A stretch of 64,000 nucleotides of DNA. Origin: Aquimarina atlantica (GTDB lineage: Bacteria; Bacteroidota; Bacteroidia; Flavobacteriales; Flavobacteriaceae). The stretch is from assembly GCF_000626715.1 (NCBI RefSeq), contig NZ_AQRA01000005.1, forward strand, positions 1 to 64,000, in the 5' to 3' direction. Both the position numbers and the translations under genes were made by a program. Each line of letters begins with the position of its first letter. Within the stretch, counting starts at the first letter, position 1. Shown piece by piece: positions 34,798 to 43,317 of the stretch. The notes beneath the pieces were generated by a model that was not told the DNA's origin, did not search any database, and was given only the letters and a program-made list of their open reading frames with translations.

Positions 34798-35529
34798 ATG
34801 AAAAACAAAGTTTTCTTTTTGGGTATAGGGTATCTGTTTTTAACCGTATCGGGGTATGCTCAAGGCAATAGTTTAAAAACACAATTGCTGCTATTACAAA
34901 ATTCATTAGGACATAAATTTCTTTTAGACAGTACTGGTTTTTCAACTATTAAAAATGCTAAATTCTATACCAAAAATGGTGATACAAATGTATTTGATAT
35001 CAATAGTAAAAACGTACATATAGTAGATGTTAATAATGATGGAGAAAAAGATATCATCTATCAAGATAATCGGCATTATCAAGCAACTGTACTGCTGCTA
35101 AAAAAAGGGAATGATTTTGTTGAAGTATGGAATGGCCCAGGAGTATTAGTTGATATAAAACAAGAAAAAGAAACCACAATGTATATTGTAAGCAGTGCTA
35201 TAGGTTGCTTTGATATGACGATAGTATCAACGCTTGTTATTGATAGTGACACTACCCTTACCGAAAACACGATAGCGCTCTATTCGGATACAAAAATGAG
35301 TACAATTAATAAAACACTCGAACAGAAAATAATTTCAGGAACCCTAAGAACGCAACCTGTTATAGATGATAAAAAGAAAATAGATCCTTGTACAGGAGAT
35401 CTTAAAATGGGAAACCAGATAAGAGTCATAGAAAACAAAACCGTAACTGTTATAAAAAAACAAAAGGAGTGGTTCTTCGTGGTTTTACAAGAAAAAGATC
35501 AAAGTATAATAGGTTGGGTAAAAAAATGA
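34798..35529 (+). CDS. Secreted protein with FG-GAP-like and SH3-like parts
   Basis: 243 aa. Signal peptide ending in SGYAQ. Residues about 75-92 (VHIVDVNNDGEKDIIYQD) are one calcium-binding DxNxDGxxD FG-GAP/VCBS-like unit. The C-terminal 45 residues (GNQIRVIENKTVTVI to IIGWVKK) look like a bacterial SH3 domain. Starts 3 bp after the previous stop. Its combination of extracellular modules suggests a cell-wall or envelope partner. Confidence 0.65.
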   Translation: MKNKVFFLGIGYLFLTVSGYAQGNSLKTQLLLLQNSLGHKFLLDSTGFSTIKNAKFYTKNGDTNVFDINSKNVHIVDVNNDGEKDIIYQDNRHYQATVLLLKKGNDFVEVWNGPGVLVDIKQEKETTMYIVSSAIGCFDMTIVSTLVIDSDTTLTENTIALYSDTKMSTINKTLEQKIISGTLRTQPVIDDKKKIDPCTGDLKMGNQIRVIENKTVTVIKKQKEWFFVVLQEKDQSIIGWVKK

Positions 35530-35550
35530 TAAAATAATACATATAAATAC

Positions 35551-35844
35551 ATGAGACTAAGTGAATCATTTAGCGGGGCATTACGAACATTTGCTTATTT
35601 TATGGCAAGTGGTACGCACTATGAGTTAAAAGGTATTGATTACCTAAAATTGTATGGAGAAGAACCAAGTGCCATAGAACAAGTCTTTGCCATATTTGCC
35701 AATGTGATTGAGTTAGACGAAAACAGAAACGTATTAAACGCAAAATATGCAGAAAAAAGAGCCGTAGATTACCTTCGTTCTTATTGCGACCCTAATTTTA
35801 AAGTAAAACCTCCCTATGAAGATTGGGAAACAGAATTGCATTAA
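35551..35844 (+). CDS. DUF7677-like small protein
   Basis: 97 aa, cytosolic. It starts MRLSESFSGALRTFAYFMASGT and ends with YLRSYCDPNF...EDWETELH, the pattern I associate with DUF7677, a helical family seen among polymorphic-toxin immunity genes. The family name is from memory and unverified. Followed after 3 bp by the next gene. Confidence 0.7.
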   Translation: MRLSESFSGALRTFAYFMASGTHYELKGIDYLKLYGEEPSAIEQVFAIFANVIELDENRNVLNAKYAEKRAVDYLRSYCDPNFKVKPPYEDWETELH

Positions 35845-35847
35845 AAA

Positions 35848-36198
35848 ATGACGTTTAAAGATATATATACATCTGCCCTAAATTTTTGGATTCCAGAAAT
35901 AGATATATCAGATGGGCAAAGCGTTGGAAATAATGGAGGATATTTTCCAGCTTTATCTAAAATGTGGGACCAAGCTGAAATAAAAGCAGTAGATGAACCA
36001 GAATTGATACATTTAATGATTTGGGCCATATTTTGTGGCTATCACAAAAAAGCTGTTGAAAATTTTCAAAACGAAATAAAGAAGGTTTTTCTGGCAGAAT
36101 TAGATCAGGGTTACATAAAAAACAGGTTTGAAGAAAGCCTTTTCGATAATGGATCTAATGATTATAACGAAGTTAAAAAAGAATACATTAGAAAATGA
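35848..36198 (+). CDS. Helical hypothetical protein, 116 aa
   Basis: Cytosolic, helical, no signal peptide. Features: WIPEIDISDGQSVGNNGGYFP near the N-terminus and a HLMIWAIFCGYHKKAVENFQNEIKKVF helix (split). It overlaps the next gene by 4 bp. Not recognised beyond immunity-type size and context. Confidence 0.6.
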   Translation: MTFKDIYTSALNFWIPEIDISDGQSVGNNGGYFPALSKMWDQAEIKAVDEPELIHLMIWAIFCGYHKKAVENFQNEIKKVFLAELDQGYIKNRFEESLFDNGSNDYNEVKKEYIRK

Positions 36199-36665
36199 AA
36201 AATAAAGTACAATTGCCAAACGTATATAACTGTAGTAAAAAAAACGTTTTAGTTTTTATACTGTTTTGTACCTGCTGTCTATCATCACATGCGCAGAAAA
36301 TGAAAAAATACTTACACAAAGAATTAAGAACAGAGGTAGCGACGGTTTGCGAAGAAACACCAGACGATAACCCCTGTGCAGGCAGCACAATCTATTTAGC
36401 ATTATGGTTTGATAAAAAGCAAGTACAAGTGTCAGAAAAAGAAGTGTCTACATGTGATCAAGAATCGATTTACAACATAGGGACCTATACCTGGAAATTG
36501 TTACCCAATAAAGAAATTAAAATAGATTTTGACCCTAATAGGATAAAAGGTACGTATGCAGAAGGATTATCTTTAAAACTTCGAGACAAACAACTTATAG
36601 GGTACATAACTTATATAAACGGGGAGGTAGGAGAGTATGCTTTTAAGGAGAAAGAGAAACGATGA
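36195..36665 (+). CDS. Secreted hypothetical protein, 156 aa
   Basis: A long N-terminal region with a hydrophobic stretch (VLVFILFCTCCLSSHAQK, about 18-35) gives a Sec signal ending near AQ. The mature part is basic-acidic mixed with a CxxxPDDNPCAG motif around residues 52-64. Overlaps both neighbours by 4 bp. Function unknown. Confidence 0.6.
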   Translation: MKNKVQLPNVYNCSKKNVLVFILFCTCCLSSHAQKMKKYLHKELRTEVATVCEETPDDNPCAGSTIYLALWFDKKQVQVSEKEVSTCDQESIYNIGTYTWKLLPNKEIKIDFDPNRIKGTYAEGLSLKLRDKQLIGYITYINGEVGEYAFKEKEKR

Positions 36666-37033
36666 AAGATCAAGAATTAAAAGACAATTTACAATTTGAA
36701 GATGAAACAGAAGGTATCATTTTTAATCATTATTCGTTCTGCGAAATCATAAAACATATCATGGTGCAATATGGAAATATCACTTATCAAGAAGCTGACA
36801 AAAAGCTAAAAAATCATTTTCTATATAAAGAACCAAAATCTTTAGATGATATCTATTATATAACACGCGAGTTAGAATTTCATTGGGCTATGCTTATTGC
36901 CCATGGGCACATGTACTGGTTAAAAGGAATTCCTAGCGACTTTAATGAGTTTAAGGAAGAATATCTTGCTTGGGAAGACGAGGTTAGAAAAAAATATAAT
37001 TTAAAAGAATCATATAACTATTACGATATATAA
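36662..37033 (+). CDS. Helical hypothetical protein, 123 aa
   Basis: Cytosolic and helical with acidic surface; contains LEFHWAMLIAHGHMYW (about 77-92) and ends in YNYYDI. Similar small acidic helical proteins are typical immunity proteins. Overlaps the preceding gene by 4 bp and is followed after 2 bp by a lipoprotein gene. Confidence 0.6.
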   Translation: MKDQELKDNLQFEDETEGIIFNHYSFCEIIKHIMVQYGNITYQEADKKLKNHFLYKEPKSLDDIYYITRELEFHWAMLIAHGHMYWLKGIPSDFNEFKEEYLAWEDEVRKKYNLKESYNYYDI

Positions 37034-37035
37034 AA

Positions 37036-37437
37036 ATGAAATACTTCTATCTAATAATTTTAATAATAATGAGTGCTTGTGCTCAAAACACAAAAGAGGT
37101 AAAAGTAAACAAGGTTTCTGTGGTTAAAGAAACAGAAATCGTAAAAGATAGTATATCATCACAAAAGCTAATGAAGCTTTCCAAAACAGCCGCAATACAA
37201 CAATACGGAGCACCAGCTTCAAAAGAGCAGTTTACTTTAGGCGAGGCATACGGAGAATTTAGAAATAATATTACCAATACATATATATCAGACCAGAGAG
37301 CTCCTGAAACTATTTTTATAGAAGAGCTTACCTGGGAAAAAGACCAAGATACATGGATAACGGTTTGGTACGAAGTTCAAGATAAAAAATCAATACCTAA
37401 GGAAACCTATATATGGGATAAAGGGACAGAGTTCTAA
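37036..37437 (+). CDS. Small lipoprotein, 133 aa
   Basis: Lipobox IIMSAC (Cys15). A Lys/Glu/Ser linker is followed by a compact beta domain with KLSKTAAIQQYGAPASKEQF (about 47-66), FGxP-like, and ITVWYEVQDKKSIPKETYIWDKG. The pattern resembles small SmpA/BamE-like folds, which carry a YGxP helix-turn and a W-Y strand pair. That comparison is tentative. Confidence 0.55.
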   Translation: MKYFYLIILIIMSACAQNTKEVKVNKVSVVKETEIVKDSISSQKLMKLSKTAAIQQYGAPASKEQFTLGEAYGEFRNNITNTYISDQRAPETIFIEELTWEKDQDTWITVWYEVQDKKSIPKETYIWDKGTEF

Positions 37438-37455
37438 GGTAAAAAATAATGAACC

Positions 37456-37908
37456 ATGAAAAACGGATGCACTATTGCAGATGCAATGAACACGTATAAC
37501 ATTGCATTAAGAATTATACTGTCTAAAGGGTATAAAATTTTCCTTATACCAGACAAAAGAGAAGAATATTTTGGTGATTTCTGTGCAGTTAAAGGTAATC
37601 ATAAATTCATTGGTGGTGACCCATTAAGAGTATTAGGTCTTGTTTCTATTTGGGAAAATACAGGCGATGATTGGCAAAACAGTCATTTTTCTGAGCAAAA
37701 TATAAATGAAGAATCTTTATACGATAAAATTCTTTCGAGAGCCTATCCCGATAGTGTTGAAGATTTCAATGCTTTATCAGATAAAGAGTTTATAGATTTT
37801 GTATTAGATTATAGATTGTTTTTTACACAGGTTTTAGACGAAAAATTCCCTGAAAACCCATCAAGGCAAGATATGTTTCAATTAGTTAGCACATTTTACT
37901 TAGAATAG
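37456..37908 (+). CDS. Hypothetical protein, 150 aa, immunity-array type
   Basis: Cytosolic. It starts MKNGCTIADAMNTYNIALRIILSKGYKIFLIPD and contains GNHKFIGGDPLRVLGLVSIWE (split over 54-74). Acidic, helical C-terminus. Not recognised; same strand and spacing as its neighbours. Confidence 0.6.
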   Translation: MKNGCTIADAMNTYNIALRIILSKGYKIFLIPDKREEYFGDFCAVKGNHKFIGGDPLRVLGLVSIWENTGDDWQNSHFSEQNINEESLYDKILSRAYPDSVEDFNALSDKEFIDFVLDYRLFFTQVLDEKFPENPSRQDMFQLVSTFYLE

Positions 37909-37942
37909 AAATTAAAAATGGAAGCAGTAAAAACAGAAATAG

Positions 37943-38395
37943 ATGAGTAAACCAGTTGTTAATATATGGGATAGTGTTGGATTAGGGATCATAATAGAAC
38001 TTCCTATAGGGATTATGATTGCTAATCAAACAGGAGGAACCGCTTGTCTATATTCAACATGTGAAGGTACATTCTTACCATTAGCTAATGATTATAATGA
38101 AGAAACAAAGGAGTTTTTAAGTCCGGAAATAGAACTATCAAATTATTTTCAAGGAGTAAAATACAAAGGTAACGGAGCCATAAAAGGTATTGATCTTGAA
38201 GATGTCAAAAAAATAAATGCCATTATCAATAAATCAGGATTAAACAAATTAATAGAAATAGATGTAGAACGATTAGAAGAATCGCACGAAGCCTGGATAC
38301 GAATAAAAATTAATGATGATAAGAATACTCAATTAATAAGTGGGTTTGAGAACTATCCTCTAAACGGAGTATTAACCTGGGCAAATAGTGATTAA
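37943..38395 (+). CDS. DUF6210-like immunity protein
   Basis: 150 aa. Residues about 8-50 read WDSVGLGIIIELPIGIMIANQTGGTAC..EGTFLPL, matching my recall of the DUF6210 pattern (a beta-strand pair followed by a conserved NQTGG-x-C). Found as a single-domain protein in bacterial immunity neighbourhoods. The family name is unverified. Follows after 34 bp; its stop overlaps the GTG alternative start of the LRR gene. Confidence 0.7.
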   Translation: MSKPVVNIWDSVGLGIIIELPIGIMIANQTGGTACLYSTCEGTFLPLANDYNEETKEFLSPEIELSNYFQGVKYKGNGAIKGIDLEDVKKINAIINKSGLNKLIEIDVERLEESHEAWIRIKINDDKNTQLISGFENYPLNGVLTWANSD

Positions 38396-38402
38396 TAGTA
38401 GT

Positions 38403-40463
38403 ATGAAAAACCAAATTCGAGATATAGAAGAACGCTTAGGTATTCAACTTGAAAAGTACGATTATAAAAAAGAAAATCAAGTAAACACTTATAGTACCTG
38501 GACGCAATTAGAAGGCATAAGAGAATTGAAGTTAGAGCATGTTTCTATAGATAACATTAGTGAATTATTACCCTACTCAAAAAACCTACATACCCTAAAA
38601 CTAATTAATTGTACTATTGGTACTATCTACGGACTGTTTCACTTTGAAAATTTATGTAATCTAACGCTAGACAATGTTACTGTTCAGGATTTAGAAAAAA
38701 ACTATCCAAACAAAGATTGTATTGATTATAATGGGTGTTTGATGGAAATAAATTTGAAAAACATGGAAATCATGCATTTGAGGGTCTTAGAACCTATGGC
38801 AAAAAACTTAGTCCATGTTTTTATTACCGATTGCACCATTCATAATTTTTATGAGGTGAATCTATTTCCAAAATTGTATGATTTACGGCTAGAAGATGTA
38901 GTCATCAAACAATCAGATAAGGATATACGATATGAATCAAGCCAGGATAGAAATTTTACTTGGTTATTCCTTACCAAAATGGAAGTTGCTGATATCAGTT
39001 ATTTTCTTCCGATAATAAAAGGTTTGCATGGTTTTACCCTCAACAGTTGTACTATTGGTAGTATTAGGAAACTAACGGAATGTACGAGTTTACAAGAATT
39101 TGAAATAGATGCCGCTACAGAAATTAAAGATGTAGCATTAGTAAAAGATGATACATCTCCTTTTAAAATTAAAGAATGTATTATTTCAGTAAATGAAGAA
39201 GAAAATGATTCAAAAAGGGTAGCATTTAATATTGAAAAACTAGGTGCTTTAGCCAACAGCATAGAATCAATTACTTTTAAAAATGATCATGTTTCCAATC
39301 TGGCATACCTTGTAAATTTTGAATCATTAAATGCACTAAAATTTGATCGTGTTACCGTTAGGTTAAAAGACTTTTTACCCATAGCAACACAAATTGTTTC
39401 TTTAGATTTTTCAGAATCCACCATTAAAAACAGATCACAAATACAACACTTTAAAAATCTGGAAGTTTTAAAAATAAACGCAGATACTACAGCACAAAAT
39501 TTCAAAGATTTTAAAACTCTTTTGCCTCTAAAGCATCAATTAAAGAAATTTGATTTTTGGAATTTTTCCGAGAGTCGTGTAAAAAACTTAGAATTAATCG
39601 AACAGTTTACTGTTTTAGAATCTGTTTTCGTTTTATACGCCTCAAAAAAAGTAGCGCAACGCATTTTTTCGCTACCCAGTTTAAAAAAATTATCCCTGCA
39701 TATCCGTGCAAAAAACACACCGACATTTAGTGTAAAAGCTCTTAAGAATATAGAAGAACTCTATATCGAAAATAAAAATCATATTACGCTTAAGGGGCTT
39801 AAAAAACTTGAACGGTTAAAAGTTTTAAGTCTAAAAGATGCTTGTAGTGCAAAAAACATTCATAAAATTAAAAACCTGCAATATCTAAAGATAAATGAAG
39901 TCATAAATAGTAATGAATTACCAGGGATAGATACACTTACAAAATTAGAAATTGATGTGACAGAAGATTATGAAGTTTTAGGTTTGGAACAATTCTCTAA
40001 TCTAAAAGAACTCTCGATAAAAGGAACTAACAAAATTACATTGGGACATTTGCCCAATTTAAAAGTATTGGACATTTCGAGTATATTCCCTAAAGAGATA
40101 GATTTTTTGGATCATGTTCCTAATCTAGAAAAATTGTGTTTAGAAAATAACTGTATGACTGCAATTAATGGACTAGATAAACTTACGAATTTAAAAATGT
40201 TGAACCTTTCTGAAAATACGATTGAAAACATTGATGGATTAGCAAATTTAAAAAGTTTAGAACGGTTAAATCTATACGAAAATGAAATTTCTGAAATACG
40301 TATTTTGAATACATTGCCCAATTTAACACAAGTCAATATAGCAGGAAACACTATCGAAAAACCAGAAGTTTTACGACAATTAAGTAGACCAGAAATAGCC
40401 ATTTTTTATGGTCTGCCCAAAGTACCTTTCTGGATATGGAAAGATCAGGATTTTGAATTGTAA
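38403..40463 (+). CDS. Large leucine-rich-repeat protein, copy 1
   Basis: 686 aa from the ATG at 38403; a GTG at 38388 is the alternative and would overlap the previous gene. It starts with a region about 1-60 that has no LRR pattern (DIEERLGIQLEKYDYKKE), continues through many irregular LRRs with L-x-x-L-x-L-x-x spacing, and ends with classical units LKMLNLSENTIENIDGL and RLNLYENEISEI. The last 30 residues carry EIAIFYGLPKVPFWIWKDQDFEL. No signal peptide, so probably cytosolic. Its nearest relative in the window is the gene at 43318, which has the same start and end. LRR proteins bind other proteins. Confidence 0.85.
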   Translation: MKNQIRDIEERLGIQLEKYDYKKENQVNTYSTWTQLEGIRELKLEHVSIDNISELLPYSKNLHTLKLINCTIGTIYGLFHFENLCNLTLDNVTVQDLEKNYPNKDCIDYNGCLMEINLKNMEIMHLRVLEPMAKNLVHVFITDCTIHNFYEVNLFPKLYDLRLEDVVIKQSDKDIRYESSQDRNFTWLFLTKMEVADISYFLPIIKGLHGFTLNSCTIGSIRKLTECTSLQEFEIDAATEIKDVALVKDDTSPFKIKECIISVNEEENDSKRVAFNIEKLGALANSIESITFKNDHVSNLAYLVNFESLNALKFDRVTVRLKDFLPIATQIVSLDFSESTIKNRSQIQHFKNLEVLKINADTTAQNFKDFKTLLPLKHQLKKFDFWNFSESRVKNLELIEQFTVLESVFVLYASKKVAQRIFSLPSLKKLSLHIRAKNTPTFSVKALKNIEELYIENKNHITLKGLKKLERLKVLSLKDACSAKNIHKIKNLQYLKINEVINSNELPGIDTLTKLEIDVTEDYEVLGLEQFSNLKELSIKGTNKITLGHLPNLKVLDISSIFPKEIDFLDHVPNLEKLCLENNCMTAINGLDKLTNLKMLNLSENTIENIDGLANLKSLERLNLYENEISEIRILNTLPNLTQVNIAGNTIEKPEVLRQLSRPEIAIFYGLPKVPFWIWKDQDFEL

Positions 40464-40488
40464 TATAGTACAAAAACTACCTAGACTA

Positions 40489-40749
40489 ATGAAACTAGAA
40501 GATATAAAAAAAGAAGCAGCACAATACAAGTATAATGATATATCATCATTATCATCAAAAATTAGAGAGTTTAAAAACAAAGGAGTTTCATTTTTAGGTT
40601 GTGTAGCCTTTGTACAGGTAAATCAAGAAATTTCATTAAACGAAGCCAGAGAACTAACCGTAAAGCTAGACGCATATAACGAAGATGAAAAAAAACGGAT
40701 AGATGCAGCATACCAATTAATGCTAAGTGAGTTTAAAGAAGAGGAGTAA
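40489..40749 (+). CDS. Small protein, 86 aa
   Basis: The ATG at 40489 is chosen because an upstream alternative (40408) lies inside the LRR gene. MKLEDIKKEAAQYKYNDISSL and NEARELTVKLDAYNEDEKKR describe two helices with charged faces. Not recognised. It ends directly before a short fragment at 40750-40830. Confidence 0.6.
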   Translation: MKLEDIKKEAAQYKYNDISSLSSKIREFKNKGVSFLGCVAFVQVNQEISLNEARELTVKLDAYNEDEKKRIDAAYQLMLSEFKEEE

Positions 40750-40830
40750 ATGATGATAAAAACAAACGGATATAAATTGTATCCCTACGGATATGGATTG
40801 CATATATGTGTATTAAATATAAGGTCATAA
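40750..40830 (+). pseudogene. Truncated small gene fragment
   Basis: 26 codons (MMIKTNGYKLYPYGYGLHIC...) starting on the base after the previous stop and ending at TAA (40828-40830). The opening looks like the N-terminus of a normal immunity-type protein, but no continuation exists in any frame. It is read as a broken array member. Confidence 0.45.
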
Positions 40831-40897
40831 TATTGCCTAAATATGTTGGAGTATCTGTAATAAAGGTAGATATATAAATAAGTTACCTGTAATTGAA

Positions 40898-41488
40898 ATG
40901 AATAAACACTTAAAAGAAATATCTGTAAGAGGAAGATATGCAATTGGTCTGTCCTGTATAAAACTGTTATTAAGAGAACGGAATTTGCATCATTCGGAAT
41001 TTTCAAGAACATTGTTCCGAAAATTAGGGGAATTCACACAGGCTAAAAAATTAGATGTTTGGGAAGAAGAGGTTAAAGCCTATTTACCTTATAATGAAAC
41101 CAGTGATGAAACCATAAGTGATTTACAGAAATTTAATACTTTTTGTAAAGAATATAATAGTTCTATAGATAAAAATTGGTATAAAGGGGTTTCCCTTGAA
41201 ATACTAGAGGCTTCTTTTTACGATGAGTTAATTGAATTTTACAAAAAACCTGAAAATAGGACAATAAAAAAAGTGGCAGAGTTATGCGAAAGTATTGGGC
41301 GAGCAGAAATGTATGGGGCAATGAGTAAAGGAAATAGTAAATTGACATTAAAATATAGTAATGAAATCCTTGAAATAACCGGTTTAGTTTCAGAATTTGA
41401 TTTTCAAAAGATAGCCAAAGAATACCCTTTTTCAAAAGGAGACGGGTGGGGAAAGACCTTTAATATTAAAACCTTTAAAAGAAAATAA
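40898..41488 (+). CDS. Hypothetical protein, 196 aa
   Basis: Cytosolic, helical, acidic. It starts MNKHLKEISVRGRYAIGLSCIKLLLRERNL, has RTIKKVAELCESIGRAEMYGAMSKGN (split over 127-152) and a C-terminal FSKGDGWGKTFNIKTF. Not recognised. Short gaps of about 50-70 bp on both sides. Confidence 0.6.
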   Translation: MNKHLKEISVRGRYAIGLSCIKLLLRERNLHHSEFSRTLFRKLGEFTQAKKLDVWEEEVKAYLPYNETSDETISDLQKFNTFCKEYNSSIDKNWYKGVSLEILEASFYDELIEFYKKPENRTIKKVAELCESIGRAEMYGAMSKGNSKLTLKYSNEILEITGLVSEFDFQKIAKEYPFSKGDGWGKTFNIKTFKRK

Positions 41489-41539
41489 CAACAACTAACA
41501 AAGAAGCTACAAAACATTGCAATTAATTTAAAAAATAAG

Positions 41540-41926
41540 ATGGAAGATAAATTACCAAGAGGAGTTTCCATACTTGATAAAAAACAAAGTTTATGGAGAA
41601 AGCTCAAGTGTAAGGAATTTTTAAACATTAAAAATGCTGGTCCATATATCTATACAATGGATAAGGAGCTGCCAAGAACATGTATACCTCACGACACATT
41701 TTCAAAGTATGTAGTTTCTATCGCTAAGTCATCCATATATGTATTATTTCATAGAGGAGAAATGTATAGGGTTAAACCATGGGCATTTAAGCAGTTTTTT
41801 GGAGATGGAATATATTATTGTGTGATGTTCGATGATACTTTTGATTGGTTTTTTTTTACTGATGATGTTAGTGAAGATCGTAATTTGGTAACTGCTTATT
41901 ATCGAAATGAGACGTATAAGAGCTAG
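41540..41926 (+). CDS. Hypothetical protein, 128 aa
   Basis: Cytosolic, aromatic-rich (FEY/FWW clusters, CVMFDDTFDWFFFTDD), with a conserved-looking HDTFSKYVVSIAKSSIYVLFHRGE. No signal peptide. Not recognised. It is followed by a gene-free 137-bp gap with a fragment and a palindrome. Confidence 0.55.
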   Translation: MEDKLPRGVSILDKKQSLWRKLKCKEFLNIKNAGPYIYTMDKELPRTCIPHDTFSKYVVSIAKSSIYVLFHRGEMYRVKPWAFKQFFGDGIYYCVMFDDTFDWFFFTDDVSEDRNLVTAYYRNETYKS

Positions 41927-41945
41927 TTATATGCTGAAAAAAATA

Positions 41946-41993
41946 ATGAATCAATATCCAAAAAGGCTATTGTATGAAGTAGAACAAGCCTAA
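41946..41993 (+). pseudogene. Very short gene fragment
   Basis: 15 codons (MNQYPKRLLYEVEQA) then TAA. No continuation exists. It could be a chance frame, but its position right after an array gene and its protein-like composition suggest the start of a lost immunity gene. Confidence 0.25.
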
Positions 41994-42000
41994 CAAAAAA

Positions 42001-42052
42001 ATAAACACGATTAAAACGGGCGTTTATTCAAACTACCCCGTGTTATAAAACG
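42001..42052. repeat. Intergenic palindromic element, unit 1
   Basis: AACACG (42004-42009) with CGTGTT (42039-42044), and nested ACGGG/CCCGT. Related in layout to 42639-42690 (shared CACGAT, ATTAAAACG and a CATTTAT/CGTTTAT run). Possibly a decayed recombination site of the gene-cassette kind seen between immunity-type genes. That reading is inference. Confidence 0.4.
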
Positions 42053-42063
42053 AAAAGGGAAAC

Positions 42064-42627
42064 ATGAATAATTATAGAAAAATAATAAATGAATTTAAAT
42101 CGGGTAAAAATGAATCTTTATTGGTTGGTTTTAAATGTACTCATAATGGAAAAGAAGGATACGGTGAAAGTGATGATAAAAACTACTCGAATAGAAAAAA
42201 TCTTATTTTAGAATTGTACAGTAATTATTCTGCTGACGATAAGCCGCTTATAAAATGGTTATTGAAAGAAGAATTAAAAGGGTTTCAATTTGATATTCCT
42301 GTTTATACAACTGATTTATGTGCTTTTATGCTATTTAAGCATATGAAAACCGAAGATATATACGATTTGTATGAAGCCAAATTTGGTGCAGGTTCAGATC
42401 ATGAAGGGTATATTGATATAGAATTGGTTTTTGGACTACATAGAGATGAAACGAAAGCATTTCTGAGAAATGAAAAGACTCGAATAGAATTGAATACTGA
42501 AATACTCGAAACTATTGAATGGTATGAGTCAAACCCCAATGCAAAATTTAAAAGTAGAGAAGAGTATATTATTTATTTTGAAACGGTAAAAGCTGATAAT
42601 ATAAAATCCGATTTAGAGGAATACTAA
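42064..42627 (+). CDS. Hypothetical protein, 187 aa
   Basis: Cytosolic, helical, acidic. Contains KTEDIYDLYEAKFGAGSDHEGYIDIELVFGLHRDET (split over 99-134), which looks like a two-helix repeat with conserved Gly/His. No known family recognised. Confidence 0.6.
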   Translation: MNNYRKIINEFKSGKNESLLVGFKCTHNGKEGYGESDDKNYSNRKNLILELYSNYSADDKPLIKWLLKEELKGFQFDIPVYTTDLCAFMLFKHMKTEDIYDLYEAKFGAGSDHEGYIDIELVFGLHRDETKAFLRNEKTRIELNTEILETIEWYESNPNAKFKSREEYIIYFETVKADNIKSDLEEY

Positions 42628-42638
42628 AAAACGCTATA

Positions 42639-42690
42639 GCACGATATAAATGGCATTAAAACGATCATTTATACTAACCATTATTAACAG
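42639..42690. repeat. Intergenic element, unit 2
   Basis: GCACGATATAAATGG followed by ATTAAAACGATCATTT and TATACTAACC, partly matching unit 1 at 42001-42052. It fills the gap before the next gene. Relation by eye only. Confidence 0.3.
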
Positions 42691-42707
42691 TAATTAAAAA
42701 ATCAACA

Positions 42708-43313
42708 TTGGAGGATAATAATAACAAAATACCATTCGAAACATTACATTCATTTCATACAGAAAATGAATTTGATGAAGAATTCTATAAAAAATTTGTA
42801 GCACCTTTTTATACGGTACGTATTATAAACCTAACCAATTTTAAAAGTGATTATGTAAACATCAAAGCTGAAATAGGTACTGACATCGTTAAAAAGATAA
42901 TTGGACAAAATAATTGGCGAGAAAGAATTGTTGGAGCATTTTTCTGTGCAATTGAGAATTTAACAGAATTTGAAGATATAATCGGAGTACATTTCCTGAA
43001 AAGTGAATTAGTTCATCAAGGCAAGGGATTTGCTTTAGCACTTGCAAGTTTTAAGTCAAAAAAATCCATCGATTACCTAAAAAAATATCTTGACTATTAC
43101 TTGACCAGAAAAGACCTGAATTATGAACAAAATTATGCCATGTCAGCCCTAAAATGGATTGATAAAAAAACTAAATCTGAACATACAAAAGAATATGAAC
43201 AAAGATACTCTGAATGGGAAAAAGATGCTTCAAGAAAATTTGATTCATATTATGATGAATTTGTTCAGCAAATGCAAATCATTGAAGAATTGAAAGCAAC
43301 GGGTAACCAGTAA
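42708..43313 (+). CDS. DUF6000-like immunity protein
   Basis: 201 aa from a TTG start (no ATG available before the domain). Residues about 72-145 match my recall of the DUF6000 family: ERIVGAFFCAIENLTEFEDIIG, then SELVHQGKGFALALASF, YLKKYLDYYLTRKDL and a Q-N-Y-AMSAL stretch. It is a helical single-domain immunity-type protein. Family name unverified. Confidence 0.75.
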   Translation: MEDNNNKIPFETLHSFHTENEFDEEFYKKFVAPFYTVRIINLTNFKSDYVNIKAEIGTDIVKKIIGQNNWRERIVGAFFCAIENLTEFEDIIGVHFLKSELVHQGKGFALALASFKSKKSIDYLKKYLDYYLTRKDLNYEQNYAMSALKWIDKKTKSEHTKEYEQRYSEWEKDASRKFDSYYDEFVQQMQIIEELKATGNQ

Positions 43314-43317
43314 TAAA

